Of a stretch of DNA of 56,225 bases, positions 1 through 8,931 are shown piece after piece. Location of the stretch: NCBI GenBank assembly GCA_963205455.1, contig CAUJJL010000184.1, positions 1-56,225 of the forward strand, in the 5' to 3' direction. Made by a program: the position numbers and the translations under genes. Below the pieces are notes generated by a model. The model was not told the DNA's origin. It did no database searches and was given only the letters and a program-made list of their open reading frames with translations. This DNA is from Verrucomicrobiota bacterium. GTDB lineage: Bacteria > Verrucomicrobiota > Verrucomicrobiia > Opitutales > Opitutaceae. Position 1 is the first letter of the stretch. Each line of letters opens with the position of its first letter.

Positions 1-20
1 CCGACGGGGCAAGATCCGGC

Positions 21-3000
21 TTAGAGATCGAGAGAGAACGAAACACGCCAGCTGCCCGGAGCACGCGGAGTGACGCGCCACAGGCGGCTGCCGTCGGCAG
101 AATACCGGAGCACCTGAATCTCACGGTTGTTCAGAACATTGTACCCGTTTAGCTGGACACGCCAGTTCGTGCGTTTGCCAAAAATGTCCATCCGACCCGA
201 GTAGCCGATCAGCGCATCGAATTCGAGAATCTCGGGTCCGTAAAGAACCTCGCCATACACCGGTCGGCCCGCAGAACTCAGACCCGTGACTTTGCGCTGG
301 ACCCGATTCTGGCTCTGCCAGCGCATGCCACCTCCGACAAAAAAGCCGCGCAGATTGCCGTTGCTGAAGGTATAGCGTGTAAAGAAGTTCGCCTTGTAGG
401 GGCGGTTGTTAAAGCCGAAGGCACCGGCGTTTCTCACGTCCTCGATGGCTAACTGCATTAGCTGCAACCTGTCGGCAACGGAAATAGGCAGGCCATTCTG
501 ATCAACAAGTCCCGTGGGATTTCCAAATTGTTCGAGATACTTGCGCTCGGATTCGAACCAAGGCTCAAATTCCGAAAAGATGTTGGTACGCTCCAGTTTG
601 GTATAGGACGCGCTGGCCGTGAGTGTCCAATTCCGTGACGGGTTGTACTTGATATCCGCCTCATACCCTGAAGTCACATCATCGGACATGCCATCGACTA
701 TCGCACCGCCATAGGTTCCCGCACTACCCCGCGACTTGATGTAGATGAACCGCGCATCGGCATCAGCCTGGGTGATGTAAGTCCTCCCTGTCGCTGGATT
801 GATGGATGTCATGAACGCACTGATGATCCGGTCGTAGTCCTGCACCACTGAACTGGCACGGTTCACCGGATTGCCGGGATTCTCTCCCTTGTAGTAGGTC
901 AAGCGAACTGCGAGCTTGTCATCCACGAGCCTCAGCATGACACCCATATCGTTACCCTTGCCTTGAACCGGATTGGGTACATCAAAATTGTTCTCAATCG
1001 TGCGTCGACTGGTATTTGCAGGGGAAACGTTCGTTGCCTGGTTGGCGAAGAGCGAAAACTTCGGATGCACATGCCAGACGATACCCGCCGTGTAGGTATT
1101 GAAGGTATCCTCATTGATCTTGATATAGTCGTCCGTAAGGTAGCTTTCGCCGACAAAGTGGCCACCTGAAGTCACCTGGGGATCTGTCGCGACAAAACGA
1201 CTGGAGATCCGGTTTAGTGTTGCATAGTTATCACGACGGTATCCGAGCGAAACAAAGACGTGCTTGTTGAAGAACGAGCTCTGTGTGGCTAAAACATAGG
1301 TGTCGGCAGTTGACTTGTTGCCCGAAACACTTCGGTCGACAAAGTCCTTTCGATAATTGACCCCATTGACCCGCACGAGATTGTTGTCTTCAAATCTGCC
1401 CGCATACCACGACCCATAGTCCAAAAAGCCGGGCGTAATGTAGGTACGGTAGTCTACCCGATTGTTTGCATTCCGAACGTCAGCATTGGCGATGGGCGCC
1501 CCGGTCTGGGCGTTGGTCAAGACTTGGTTTCCCTGGAGCTGAGTGAAAATATTTTCACTCGTCTCAAACATGCCGAGGATCTTGTGATCGCCAAACTTAT
1601 TGAGGTTCAGATTATAGAGGGCGGAAACACGAAAGGCCTCGTTGTCGTCACCATTGATCGTGCGAAGGGGCGCACCGTCAATGTAGTACCTGCCTACGTT
1701 CGGATTCGGCTTCACCCCGCCAGCGCCGTTGGGAATGTAGAGATTCGGGTCCGCGGATACCTGGATATCCATGCGCTTCGCAGTACCCAACGCATTCTCG
1801 TTCTGGTAACTGACGTCGATAAAGAAATTGTCCCCTATGGGTTGTTCGAGGCGGACGAACAGCCGCTCAATATCACTGAGGCTGGTTGTATCCGGACCAT
1901 AACCTACCTGGTAAGGAGCTACCAAATTGGCCTGATACGGACCATTTCTGTCTGCCACCTCTTGCGAGGCGGGAAGCAGAGTCTGGAAAGTGTCGCGAAA
2001 TACAGTTGGATTCCAACCTGGCACGACTCCGACCAGTGAATTGAATTGTGCGGCGGTCTCGTAGAAGCTGGTACTCGTGTACAGGTTCATGCCACCAAGT
2101 GTCGCGTTGACTGTATTGGAAAAAACGTCACCGGAATTGCTGACGACATAATGCCGGTTTCCTGTGATGCGTTCGAGCCCTCGCTGGGCTGCCGCAGAAG
2201 TGCTGATCGCCGCGCCACGATTATCGATCAAACGCACCGAGTCCGGAAGCGTTTCCCAGAAGGAAACGTTGTCCCCCAGATTCTGGGGCACCGACCACAT
2301 GCCCGAAAGATCGGCCTTCTCATAAGACGCCACAATGTTGGTGCCCAACTTCTTGATCGGAACAATGCGAATCGAACCTGTGACGCGGTTGTCTTCGCGA
2401 TCGTCCCACAATCGCCAGTTGTTGCGGCGCGCATGCATGCCCATCACGCGCAAGGCAATGTGACCAGGCACAACCACGACATTCATGTCGGTCGACGCCC
2501 GGTAGTCCTGCCAGCGCCCCGCCTGGGTTCGAAACTGGTAATGATTCCCACGCAACTCCGCCTGAAGTGTGGAGGTGTTGATCGAGCCTGCTGAATTCGC
2601 GACGCCGAAAAGCACGCTGTTCGGGCCGGAGGCAAAATCGAAACGTCCAGTGTTGTACGAGTCCGTCGGCATCCTCGAGCGGAAGAAGTCGGTCAGGCTG
2701 GAACCGGATAGCCCGCGATTGTTGATGCGCGTGCTTTGCAGGCCCGCATCAAGATAGAACATCGTCGGATCCGGCCGGTTCTGGTCGTAGTCGAGGTTGG
2801 AATTGACCCCGTACTCAAGAACCTGGGCGAGGTTGGTCGCGCCGAGGTCCTGCAGGAATTCCTCGGTAAATACAGAAATGGTCGCCGCAGAATCCATCAA
2901 CCGGGTCTTGAATCGACTCGCCGCGAGAGAGTCACCGGCAGCGTATCCGGTATCCTTGTCGCTGGAAACGGTGAACGGACTGAGAACAACCGTGTCCTTT

Positions 3001-3155
3001 TCAATGTCCGATCGTGTGGTTGACGATGAGGGGGTGCCTGAAGTCGATTGTCCGGCAAGCGAGCCCGCCGACAGAGCCAGTGCTAGACATACTGGCGCCA
3101 GGCGGTCGCGAACAAACCGCGCATGCGCACGGGGAATGTGAAGGAATGTCTTCAT
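21..3155 (-). CDS. TonB-dependent outer-membrane receptor
   Basis: Predicted 1044-residue outer-membrane transporter that would take up a large ligand, such as an oligosaccharide, with energy from TonB. A signal peptide spans about residues 1-35 and ends near SLAGQ. A TonB-box-like segment (DTVVLSPFTVSS) follows at about 54-65, then a plug domain (about 85-190), then a long beta-barrel ending in FSLDL, an aromatic/hydrophobic C-terminus usual for barrels. The SPFTV box and about 1000-residue length are typical of the expanded receptor family in Opitutaceae (recalled, not searched). No SusD-like partner is next to it. It is divergent from the iclR-type gene at 3322, with a 166-bp shared promoter region, so local control by that regulator is plausible. 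The ligand is unknown. The gene is complete, stopping 20 bp from the window edge. Confidence 0.93.
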   Translation of the reverse strand: MKTFLHIPRAHARFVRDRLAPVCLALALSAGSLAGQSTSGTPSSSTTRSDIEKDTVVLSPFTVSSDKDTGYAAGDSLAASRFKTRLMDSAATISVFTEEFLQDLGATNLAQVLEYGVNSNLDYDQNRPDPTMFYLDAGLQSTRINNRGLSGSSLTDFFRSRMPTDSYNTGRFDFASGPNSVLFGVANSAGSINTSTLQAELRGNHYQFRTQAGRWQDYRASTDMNVVVVPGHIALRVMGMHARRNNWRLWDDREDNRVTGSIRIVPIKKLGTNIVASYEKADLSGMWSVPQNLGDNVSFWETLPDSVRLIDNRGAAISTSAAAQRGLERITGNRHYVVSNSGDVFSNTVNATLGGMNLYTSTSFYETAAQFNSLVGVVPGWNPTVFRDTFQTLLPASQEVADRNGPYQANLVAPYQVGYGPDTTSLSDIERLFVRLEQPIGDNFFIDVSYQNENALGTAKRMDIQVSADPNLYIPNGAGGVKPNPNVGRYYIDGAPLRTINGDDNEAFRVSALYNLNLNKFGDHKILGMFETSENIFTQLQGNQVLTNAQTGAPIANADVRNANNRVDYRTYITPGFLDYGSWYAGRFEDNNLVRVNGVNYRKDFVDRSVSGNKSTADTYVLATQSSFFNKHVFVSLGYRRDNYATLNRISSRFVATDPQVTSGGHFVGESYLTDDYIKINEDTFNTYTAGIVWHVHPKFSLFANQATNVSPANTSRRTIENNFDVPNPVQGKGNDMGVMLRLVDDKLAVRLTYYKGENPGNPVNRASSVVQDYDRIISAFMTSINPATGRTYITQADADARFIYIKSRGSAGTYGGAIVDGMSDDVTSGYEADIKYNPSRNWTLTASASYTKLERTNIFSEFEPWFESERKYLEQFGNPTGLVDQNGLPISVADRLQLMQLAIEDVRNAGAFGFNNRPYKANFFTRYTFSNGNLRGFFVGGGMRWQSQNRVQRKVTGLSSAGRPVYGEVLYGPEILEFDALIGYSGRMDIFGKRTNWRVQLNGYNVLNNREIQVLRYSADGSRLWRVTPRAPGSWRVSFSLDL

Positions 3156-3253
3156 GGGGATGTTTGGTGGGGATCTGAAAAGATGACGTCGCTTGATGCA
3201 GGCGTCACATGTTCTTCCTGTATGAACGGTGATAAGCTAACCGGAACAATTAC

Positions 3254-3311
3254 GCTTGATCAAGCTCATTTTCTCCAAAATTTGAGATTGTTCATTCAAC
3301 AATATTGAACA
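3254..3311. promoter_or_regulatory. Divergent promoter region with two dyads (candidate IclR operator)
   Basis: Between the divergent receptor and regulator genes are a perfect 12-bp palindrome GCTTGATCAAGC at 3254-3265 and an inverted repeat TGTTCA-N11-TGAACA with arms at 3289-3294 and 3306-3311. The second dyad ends 10 bp before the regulator start codon, a position suited to autorepression. IclR proteins bind short AT-rich dyads, but no footprint is available, so the assignment is inference. Confidence 0.4.
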
Positions 3312-3321
3312 TCCATAAGAA

Positions 3322-4107
3322 ATGGCCCTAATTCAATCGGTCGACAAGGCTCTTCGAATTCTCCAGGCGCTCGACGCCCATGGTGGGTGGATGGGCGTAC
3401 GGGAACTCGCACGCACAGTGGGGCTGTCACCGCCGACGACCCACAATCTCTTGCAGACACTCCTCGCGAGGAACTTCGTCGAAACAAACCGGGAAACAAA
3501 ACAGTACCGCCTCGGACTCTCCGCAGTGATCATGGGAGCTGCGGCTGATCCCTTGAACAGCATGCGCGATTTTTGCAGGCCCTACATGGAGCTCCTCGCC
3601 AACGAATTTGCCGAGACGGTTGTCGTGCTGACCTGGAGAAATGGGCATGCTTTCGTGGTGGACTGGATCCAGGCGGACCATCCGCTCTCCGTTACCCACG
3701 ATCACGGCATCGTGGAGCATCCAATCGTGTTCGCCACGGGACGGGTGCTCCTCGCCTACCAGCCGCGCGCGGTGCAGCTCAGTTATTCAGGCAAGGAGGA
3801 TCTCGCAAAATTTGAACCCAACTCCCCCGCGACGGTCCAGGAGTTTACTGAACTCATGGACCAGGTCGCGAAGGACGAATTCGCGATCACCAATAATGTT
3901 TCCGGAAGCGGTATCGCAGCCGTGGCCACTCCCATTTTTGACGCGAACGGCCAGGCAATCCTCGCCATTGGTTTCAGTGCACCCATCTCACGGAGCACGG
4001 ATGTCCAGATCGGGCTCGTTCTCTCACGCCTGAAGGAAATCAGCAAGGTGATGTCTCAGAAGCTTGGCGGCGACCGACAGAATCGCGCCGTGTCTCTCCT
4101 GGCCTGA
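3322..4107 (+). CDS. IclR-family transcriptional regulator
   Basis: 261-residue regulator with the usual IclR layout. A winged helix-turn-helix spans about residues 5-68 (SVDKALRILQAL; VRELARTVGLSPPTTHNLLQ) and a C-terminal effector-binding domain spans about 80-250. The start ATG at 3322 gives the standard N-terminus, although only a weak AAGAA lies upstream. IclR proteins usually sense small aromatic or sugar-acid metabolites and act as dimers or tetramers. It is transcribed divergently from the TonB receptor, which is its likeliest target. The C-terminal domain looks intact, with SGSGIAAVATPIFD and a final alpha-helix. The effector cannot be named from sequence. Confidence 0.92.
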   Translation: MALIQSVDKALRILQALDAHGGWMGVRELARTVGLSPPTTHNLLQTLLARNFVETNRETKQYRLGLSAVIMGAAADPLNSMRDFCRPYMELLANEFAETVVVLTWRNGHAFVVDWIQADHPLSVTHDHGIVEHPIVFATGRVLLAYQPRAVQLSYSGKEDLAKFEPNSPATVQEFTELMDQVAKDEFAITNNVSGSGIAAVATPIFDANGQAILAIGFSAPISRSTDVQIGLVLSRLKEISKVMSQKLGGDRQNRAVSLLA

Positions 4108-4291
4108 GTGTCCGAGCAGGCTGCATTGTCGGACCGAGCACCCGCCAAAATGCGGAACAGTCGCCCGACCTTCGCAGTCGAGCAAACATCTGCAGACAAC
4201 AAGCGTTCGGGCAGACTCAGCCGCATGAAAAATTCTGAAAATTACCGGGACGCTGCACCCGATATTCACGCTCAAAGTACTCGAAAACACG

Positions 4292-4319
4292 AAGGCCGCC
4301 TCTTTTCAGAGGCGGCCTT
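4292..4319. terminator. Bidirectional hairpin terminator between iclR-type gene and kamA
   Basis: A perfect 11-bp stem (AAGGCCGCCTC / GAGGCGGCCTT, 4292-4302 with 4309-4319) closes a 6-nt loop. It lies in the 311-bp gap 4108-4418 between two convergent genes. No long T-tract follows on the plus strand; on the minus strand it is followed by GTGTTTT. No other feature is seen in this gap. Confidence 0.75.
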
Positions 4320-4418
4320 GTGACCTAACACCAAGCAAACCGTAAGAACTACAAACAACTGCCGTTACCTAAGCGTCAGTTGTGTACACAGAGGTAGACG
4401 CGGCGCATTCAACTTCGC

Positions 4419-5645
4419 TCAAACTTTTCTGAAATTTTTTGCTGTGTCCGATTCCTCATTCAGAATTGCCTTGGCTTCCTCTCCCAGACGCAGCCGAGTC
4501 GACTTCAGCGGATAACGGAATTCACGTCCCTCATAGTTGTGAAAGACGACTTCGTCCTCCGTGATGGCATGGACGTAATTGGGATTGAGCGGGACCTTCC
4601 CTCCCCCACCCGGAGCATCAATGACATACTGCGGAACCGCATAACCCGTCGTGTGCCCTCGAAGCCCATCGATGATCTCCAGGCCTTTCCGCACATCTAC
4701 CTTGAAATGCGCCCCCCCCGTGATCAGGTCCATCTGATAGAGATAGTAGGGTCGCACCCGCATCCTCAAAAGCCTGTGTACCAAAGCTTTCATAACATCC
4801 AGGTCATCATTGACCCCGGCGAGAAGCACACTCTGGTTGCCGAGAGGCACGCCGGCGAAGGACAAGCGGTCACACGCGTCCCGCAGCTCCGCGGTCGCTT
4901 CCTTGGGATGATTGACGTGGATGCTCATCCAGATCGGACCGTACGTCTTGAAGATCTCACACAGCTCAGGAGTGATCCGCTGGGGAAGGAAAACCGGGAT
5001 GCGCGATCCAATACGGATGAACTCGACGTGTTTGATCGCGCGGAGGCGACTCAGCAGGTGTTCGATCTTCTTGTCGGACAGCAATAACGGATCGCCGCCC
5101 GACAGAAGCACGTCCCGGACCTCCGGATGGGATTCAATATAACGCAATCCCTGCTCGTACTCCGGGTGAAAATTGTAGTCCTGCGCGTTCGAAACCAGCC
5201 GACTGCGGGTGCAATACCGACAGTAGGATGCGCATCGGTCGGTGACGAGGAAGAGCACCCGATCCGGGTAGCGGTGCACCAAACCGGGGACCGGTGAATG
5301 TTCATCCTCTCCGAGCGAATCTAGCATCTCCTCCTGAGCGACGTACATCTCACCCTCGCGGGGGATGACCTGCTTCCTGATCGGGCAGTTGGGATCCGAG
5401 CGGTCGATCAGATTAAAAAAGTACGGCGTAATCGCCAGGGCCAGCTTCTTGCCGGCAAATGCCACCCCACGACGCTCCTCCGGGGTAAGGGTCATGTACT
5501 TCTCCAACTGGTCCAGCGTCGTGATACGATTCTTGAGCTGCCAGACCCAGTCCTGCCATTGTGTTGCGGGCACATGCTGCCAAAGGCCCTGACCTTCAAA
5601 CCAGACCGAACGATCTTCTTGGTATGCCATCGATTTCACTGACAA
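4419..5645 (-). CDS. kamA: KamA-family radical SAM aminomutase (lysine 2,3-aminomutase type)
   Basis: 408 residues, close to the usual 415 of lysine 2,3-aminomutase, which converts L-lysine to beta-lysine using SAM, a [4Fe-4S] cluster and PLP. The radical SAM cysteines are in CASYCRYC (C138, C142, C145). The PLP-lysine region GGGGK and the two aspartates that hold the lysine epsilon-amine in the clostridial enzyme are both present, in YQMDL and VIDAPGGGGK. This favours true lysine aminomutase over EpmB, which is shorter and acts on EF-P. Glutamate 2,3-aminomutase is the main alternative. Beta-lysine often serves as a compatible solute precursor, but no AblB acetyltransferase is adjacent. It is divergent from carA with a 127-bp gap. 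An internal Met6 is an alternative start. Confidence 0.9.
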   Translation of the reverse strand: MSVKSMAYQEDRSVWFEGQGLWQHVPATQWQDWVWQLKNRITTLDQLEKYMTLTPEERRGVAFAGKKLALAITPYFFNLIDRSDPNCPIRKQVIPREGEMYVAQEEMLDSLGEDEHSPVPGLVHRYPDRVLFLVTDRCASYCRYCTRSRLVSNAQDYNFHPEYEQGLRYIESHPEVRDVLLSGGDPLLLSDKKIEHLLSRLRAIKHVEFIRIGSRIPVFLPQRITPELCEIFKTYGPIWMSIHVNHPKEATAELRDACDRLSFAGVPLGNQSVLLAGVNDDLDVMKALVHRLLRMRVRPYYLYQMDLITGGAHFKVDVRKGLEIIDGLRGHTTGYAVPQYVIDAPGGGGKVPLNPNYVHAITEDEVVFHNYEGREFRYPLKSTRLRLGEEAKAILNEESDTAKNFRKV

Positions 5646-5772
5646 TTAGGCGGCTAATCATGCCTGTCAAACGGCTGCCTTGATTGTGCTTTGAAAAACT
5701 TGGTGCCGGAATTTCGAGCATTGACGAAAAACCCTTGGCAGACGCGCCCTCGCATCCTTTCGTTCGGTTTTA

Positions 5773-6945
5773 ATGTCCACATCCAAGCCCGCGATCCTTG
5801 CACTTGAAGACGGCTCCCTGTTCCGGGGTATGGCCTTCGGCGCCGACGCCACGGTGGCCGGGGAATGCGTGTTCAACACCTCAATGACGGGCTATCAGGA
5901 AATCGTCACCGATCCCTCCTACTTCGGCCAGATTGTCACGCTCACCGCCGTCCAGATCGGCAACTACGGCATCGCCGAGGCCGATGCCGAGGCACGCACT
6001 CCGAAGTGCTCCGGACTCGTCGTTCGGGAATTGTCGCCGGTCGTCTCGAATTGGCGCAGCCAGCAATCACTCGGAGACTACCTGAAACGCCACGGGATTC
6101 CCGGTATCAGTGAAGTGGATACGCGTGCCCTGACAAAGAAACTTCGCGTCGACGGGGCGATGAAATGCTGCCTGAGCACGCTGCCCATTGCAGAGGAGGA
6201 GGCGATCCGTCTGGCGCGAGGGTGGCGGGACATGGCCGGCGCCGACTACGTCCGCGACGTCACCACCCGCGAGCCCTTTGTCTGGAAGGCGGACGATGCG
6301 GCCAATCACAACGCGTCTTACCTGCCCGTTGGCACAACCTTTGGAACTCACGCCACACCCGCGAGGCGTTTCCGGGTGGCTGCATTCGACTATGGTGCCA
6401 AGCACTCGATTTTCCGAAAGCTGGTCAACCACGGTTTCGAAGTGCAGGTCTTCCCCGCCATGGCGTCACCCGAGCTCATTCGCGAGCATCGTCCTGACTG
6501 CGTCTTTCTCTCCAACGGCCCCGGAGATCCCTCGGCACTGGACTACGTGCACAAGACCGTGATCAACCTCCTGCCGGATTTCCCGATATTCGGCATCTGC
6601 CTCGGACACCAGATGCTCACCCACGCCTTGGGCGGATCGACATTCAAGCTGAAATTTGGCCATCGCGGTGGCAACCAGCCGGTGAAGAACCTCGAAACGG
6701 GAAAAGTCTCCATCACCGCGCAGAACCACGGATTCGCGACCGACCCCAGAAGCCTTGAAAAGTCGGGTGGCAAGGTCACGGAAATCAACCTGAACGACAA
6801 TACGGTCGAAGGCCTACGGCACACCCGTCTTCCCGTTTTTTCGGTCCAGTACCATCCCGAAGCCGCTCCGGGACCCAACGACGCCGACCCCCTGTTCACC
6901 GACTTCTATCGGCTCGTGGAAGCGCGCAAGGCCGGCAAGGTCTGA
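5773..6945 (+). CDS. carA: Carbamoyl-phosphate synthase small (glutaminase) subunit
   Basis: 390-residue glutamine-hydrolysing subunit that feeds ammonia to CarB for arginine and pyrimidine synthesis. The N-terminal small-subunit domain (about 1-150; ALEDGSLFRG, NTSMTGYQEI) is followed by a class I glutamine amidotransferase domain. Its catalytic Cys276 lies in GICLGHQM, and His361 and Glu363 in QYHPEAAPGP. Length and both domains are normal. carB is not in the window, so the two subunits are unlinked here unless carB lies elsewhere. ATG at 5773 gives the expected N-terminus. The next gene is 266 bp away and is unrelated in function. Confidence 0.97.
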   Translation: MSTSKPAILALEDGSLFRGMAFGADATVAGECVFNTSMTGYQEIVTDPSYFGQIVTLTAVQIGNYGIAEADAEARTPKCSGLVVRELSPVVSNWRSQQSLGDYLKRHGIPGISEVDTRALTKKLRVDGAMKCCLSTLPIAEEEAIRLARGWRDMAGADYVRDVTTREPFVWKADDAANHNASYLPVGTTFGTHATPARRFRVAAFDYGAKHSIFRKLVNHGFEVQVFPAMASPELIREHRPDCVFLSNGPGDPSALDYVHKTVINLLPDFPIFGICLGHQMLTHALGGSTFKLKFGHRGGNQPVKNLETGKVSITAQNHGFATDPRSLEKSGGKVTEINLNDNTVEGLRHTRLPVFSVQYHPEAAPGPNDADPLFTDFYRLVEARKAGKV

Positions 6946-7211
6946 CGGATCTTCCCTGTTTGGGTGAAAAGGTTTGAAGGCATTCGCGGAAAACGAGGGC
7001 TTTGATCCGCGGTCATCAATTGCGGCTTCACATTTTGACAGCTGATCTATGGGCGCCGAGGCCGGGGCGTGTTCATCAAGCGCAGTCGCAGCGTTCAGGG
7101 TGGGAAGAAGGCAGGGAAGGCGACGGCAGCAATACCGACTACATTCGTCGTTTCGCCCTGCAGATCGACAAATTTCAGGCGGGGAAATAAACCTCAGTTC
7201 GCTCCATCATC

Positions 7212-8690
7212 GTGTTTTGCTCTTACCTCACTCACCTCCGTCTTGGCGTGTTGCTCACGGTCATGGGGACCGGTTTCACTTGTCTGCATGGCGGCACGGA
7301 AGTCTCCCTGTCCGGCACCCGATGGTTCATCAACGGCAGGGTGACCAACGCAGGTTCGGCCGCCGAAGGCTTGCTCATGAATGTGCGGATGGTGAACGCC
7401 ACCTTCGAGGACCTCAACAAGTCCGACTTCGATCCCGAAGCCAACACCCGCGCCTTTCTCGCGCGTCTGCCAGAATACGCTGCGTCCGGTGTCAACGCCT
7501 TCACGTTTTGCCTGCAGGGGGGAAATCCGGAATATGAAGGGGCGGTCAATTCCGCCTTTGCCGCCGATGGCTCGCTGCGACCCGAATACATGCGACGAAT
7601 CGAGCGAGTGCTCCGCGCCTGCGACGAGGAGGGCGTCGCTGTCATCCTCAGTTACTATTATCAACGGCAGATCAAACTCCTCAAAAACGAAGCCGCCATT
7701 CGCGCCGGCGTTGAGAATGCCACCCGCTGGATTGCGGAGCGCGGCTTCAAACACGTGATGGTCGAAGTTGCCAACGAACATGCGCACGGCGGTTTCAAGG
7801 GTGAGCCTGTCATTCAAACCCCGGCCGGACAGGCGAGCCTCCTCCGCCTGGTCAAACAAATCGCTCCCCGCATCCTGGTCACAGCGAGCGGTTACAGTAG
7901 CGGCCAGGTGTCCCCGGTGGTCGCCGAGGCCTGCGATTTTCTCTCCCCGCATTGGAATCTCGCCAAGCTGGAGGACATCCCCGCCCGCATCGAAATGCTT
8001 CGGCGTTTTGGCAAACCGCTCGTCTGCAACGAAGACCTGCGCCACAACGATCAGGATCTGCTTGCCGCCTTGCGCACCTCGGTCGACCACGGATGCTCCT
8101 ATGGACTGATGGCGAAGGACGTCAATCAGACCTATCCCTTCCGTTTCCAGGGCACCGCCGATAGCCCCGCCTTCTATGCGGCGCTGCGCGAACTCACGTC
8201 GCCGCGCACAAATACCATCGTCGAGCGCAACGGCATCGTCCAATTCGAAGCCGAGGACGGCGCCGGCGACTGGAAACGCATTTCCGCCCCGACGGGTGAA
8301 GCGGTGCAGGATCCCGGTTCCGGCGCCATGCGCTACGAGATAGAATTCACCCAGCCTGGGAAATACTACGTTTTTCTTCTTGCCCGCCAGGGCGAAGCTG
8401 GACGCGGAAAAGGCAAGGAAAACGACGTCGCTCTTACGCTTGGCGGCGAAAAACTCTACGGTGTCGACGGCAGCACACGGCCGACCGGCTTGCGGTCTTC
8501 CGGCGAATGGAAATGGGGTTGGCGTCCCAAAGGACCCGGCAGCCATACGCCCGCAGCCATCCGCGACAATCCCGCCTACTTTCTCGTCAAGCAGCCGGGT
8601 CGTCTGCCCCTTGAGATGGCGCATCGCAGCGACAATTTCGCCGTCGATCGCATCATGATGAAGCTCAATGATCCTACGCCTCCGCAATGA
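7212..8690 (+). CDS. Secreted glycoside-hydrolase-like protein with C-terminal carbohydrate-binding-like domain
   Basis: 492 residues starting with GTG. A hydrophobic N-terminal segment (LRLGVLLTVMGTGFTCLHG) suggests export. The central region (about 35-335) looks like a (beta/alpha)8 barrel of the cellulase/GH5-like superfamily. It has a candidate acid/base Glu in VEVANEHAHGG and a candidate nucleophile Glu in LVCNEDLRH, spaced as in clan GH-A. The C-terminal part (about 340-485: IVQFEAEDGAGDW, YEIEFTQPGKYYVFLLAR) resembles a beta-sandwich carbohydrate-binding module. Substrate and GH family number cannot be given. The preceding 266-bp gap holds no convincing gene. An in-frame ATG at 7263 is an alternative start, but it would lose most of the signal peptide. 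Confidence 0.7.
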   Translation: MFCSYLTHLRLGVLLTVMGTGFTCLHGGTEVSLSGTRWFINGRVTNAGSAAEGLLMNVRMVNATFEDLNKSDFDPEANTRAFLARLPEYAASGVNAFTFCLQGGNPEYEGAVNSAFAADGSLRPEYMRRIERVLRACDEEGVAVILSYYYQRQIKLLKNEAAIRAGVENATRWIAERGFKHVMVEVANEHAHGGFKGEPVIQTPAGQASLLRLVKQIAPRILVTASGYSSGQVSPVVAEACDFLSPHWNLAKLEDIPARIEMLRRFGKPLVCNEDLRHNDQDLLAALRTSVDHGCSYGLMAKDVNQTYPFRFQGTADSPAFYAALRELTSPRTNTIVERNGIVQFEAEDGAGDWKRISAPTGEAVQDPGSGAMRYEIEFTQPGKYYVFLLARQGEAGRGKGKENDVALTLGGEKLYGVDGSTRPTGLRSSGEWKWGWRPKGPGSHTPAAIRDNPAYFLVKQPGRLPLEMAHRSDNFAVDRIMMKLNDPTPPQ

Positions 8691-8725
8691 GCGAAAAGGA
8701 AACCGTACCGCAATGTAGTCATCGC

Positions 8726-8857
8726 TTACTCAGGATAGGCGTTCATCGCGATGATCCCGTATAACGTCAGCACGATCTCGACGGCAGATTGAAAACAAGA
8801 AAACTGCCGTTGCTGTTCGTGGTTATCCAGTAGCTCCTTTATCTGCGCTGCGCTGAG
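8726..8857 (-). pseudogene. Possible truncated cysteine-peptidase-like remnant
   Basis: A 43-residue reading frame beginning MLSAAQIKELL continues in frame up to a GTG at 8935, whose GTGA overlaps the fic stop codon. The segment QFSCFQSAVEIVL resembles the start of papain/C39-like domains, where a Cys at the head of a helix is catalytic, but the chain stops after AYPE, long before a His or Asp could be supplied. It is either a decayed gene or a short hypothetical translated with fic. The family suggestion is from memory of similar motifs and is weak. Confidence 0.3.
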
Positions 8858-8931
8858 CATTCGGCGAGACTGTAAATGCCAAGATGAGGTGCAACAGGGA
8901 TCTCCCTCCCAAGCGTCAATGGCCCAATTTA

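Noticed and set aside
7194..8687. 497-codon minus-strand frame opposite the hydrolase gene
   Set aside because: Antisense frame in GC-rich DNA. The plus-strand frame has a signal peptide and catalytic-like motifs, while this one has none.
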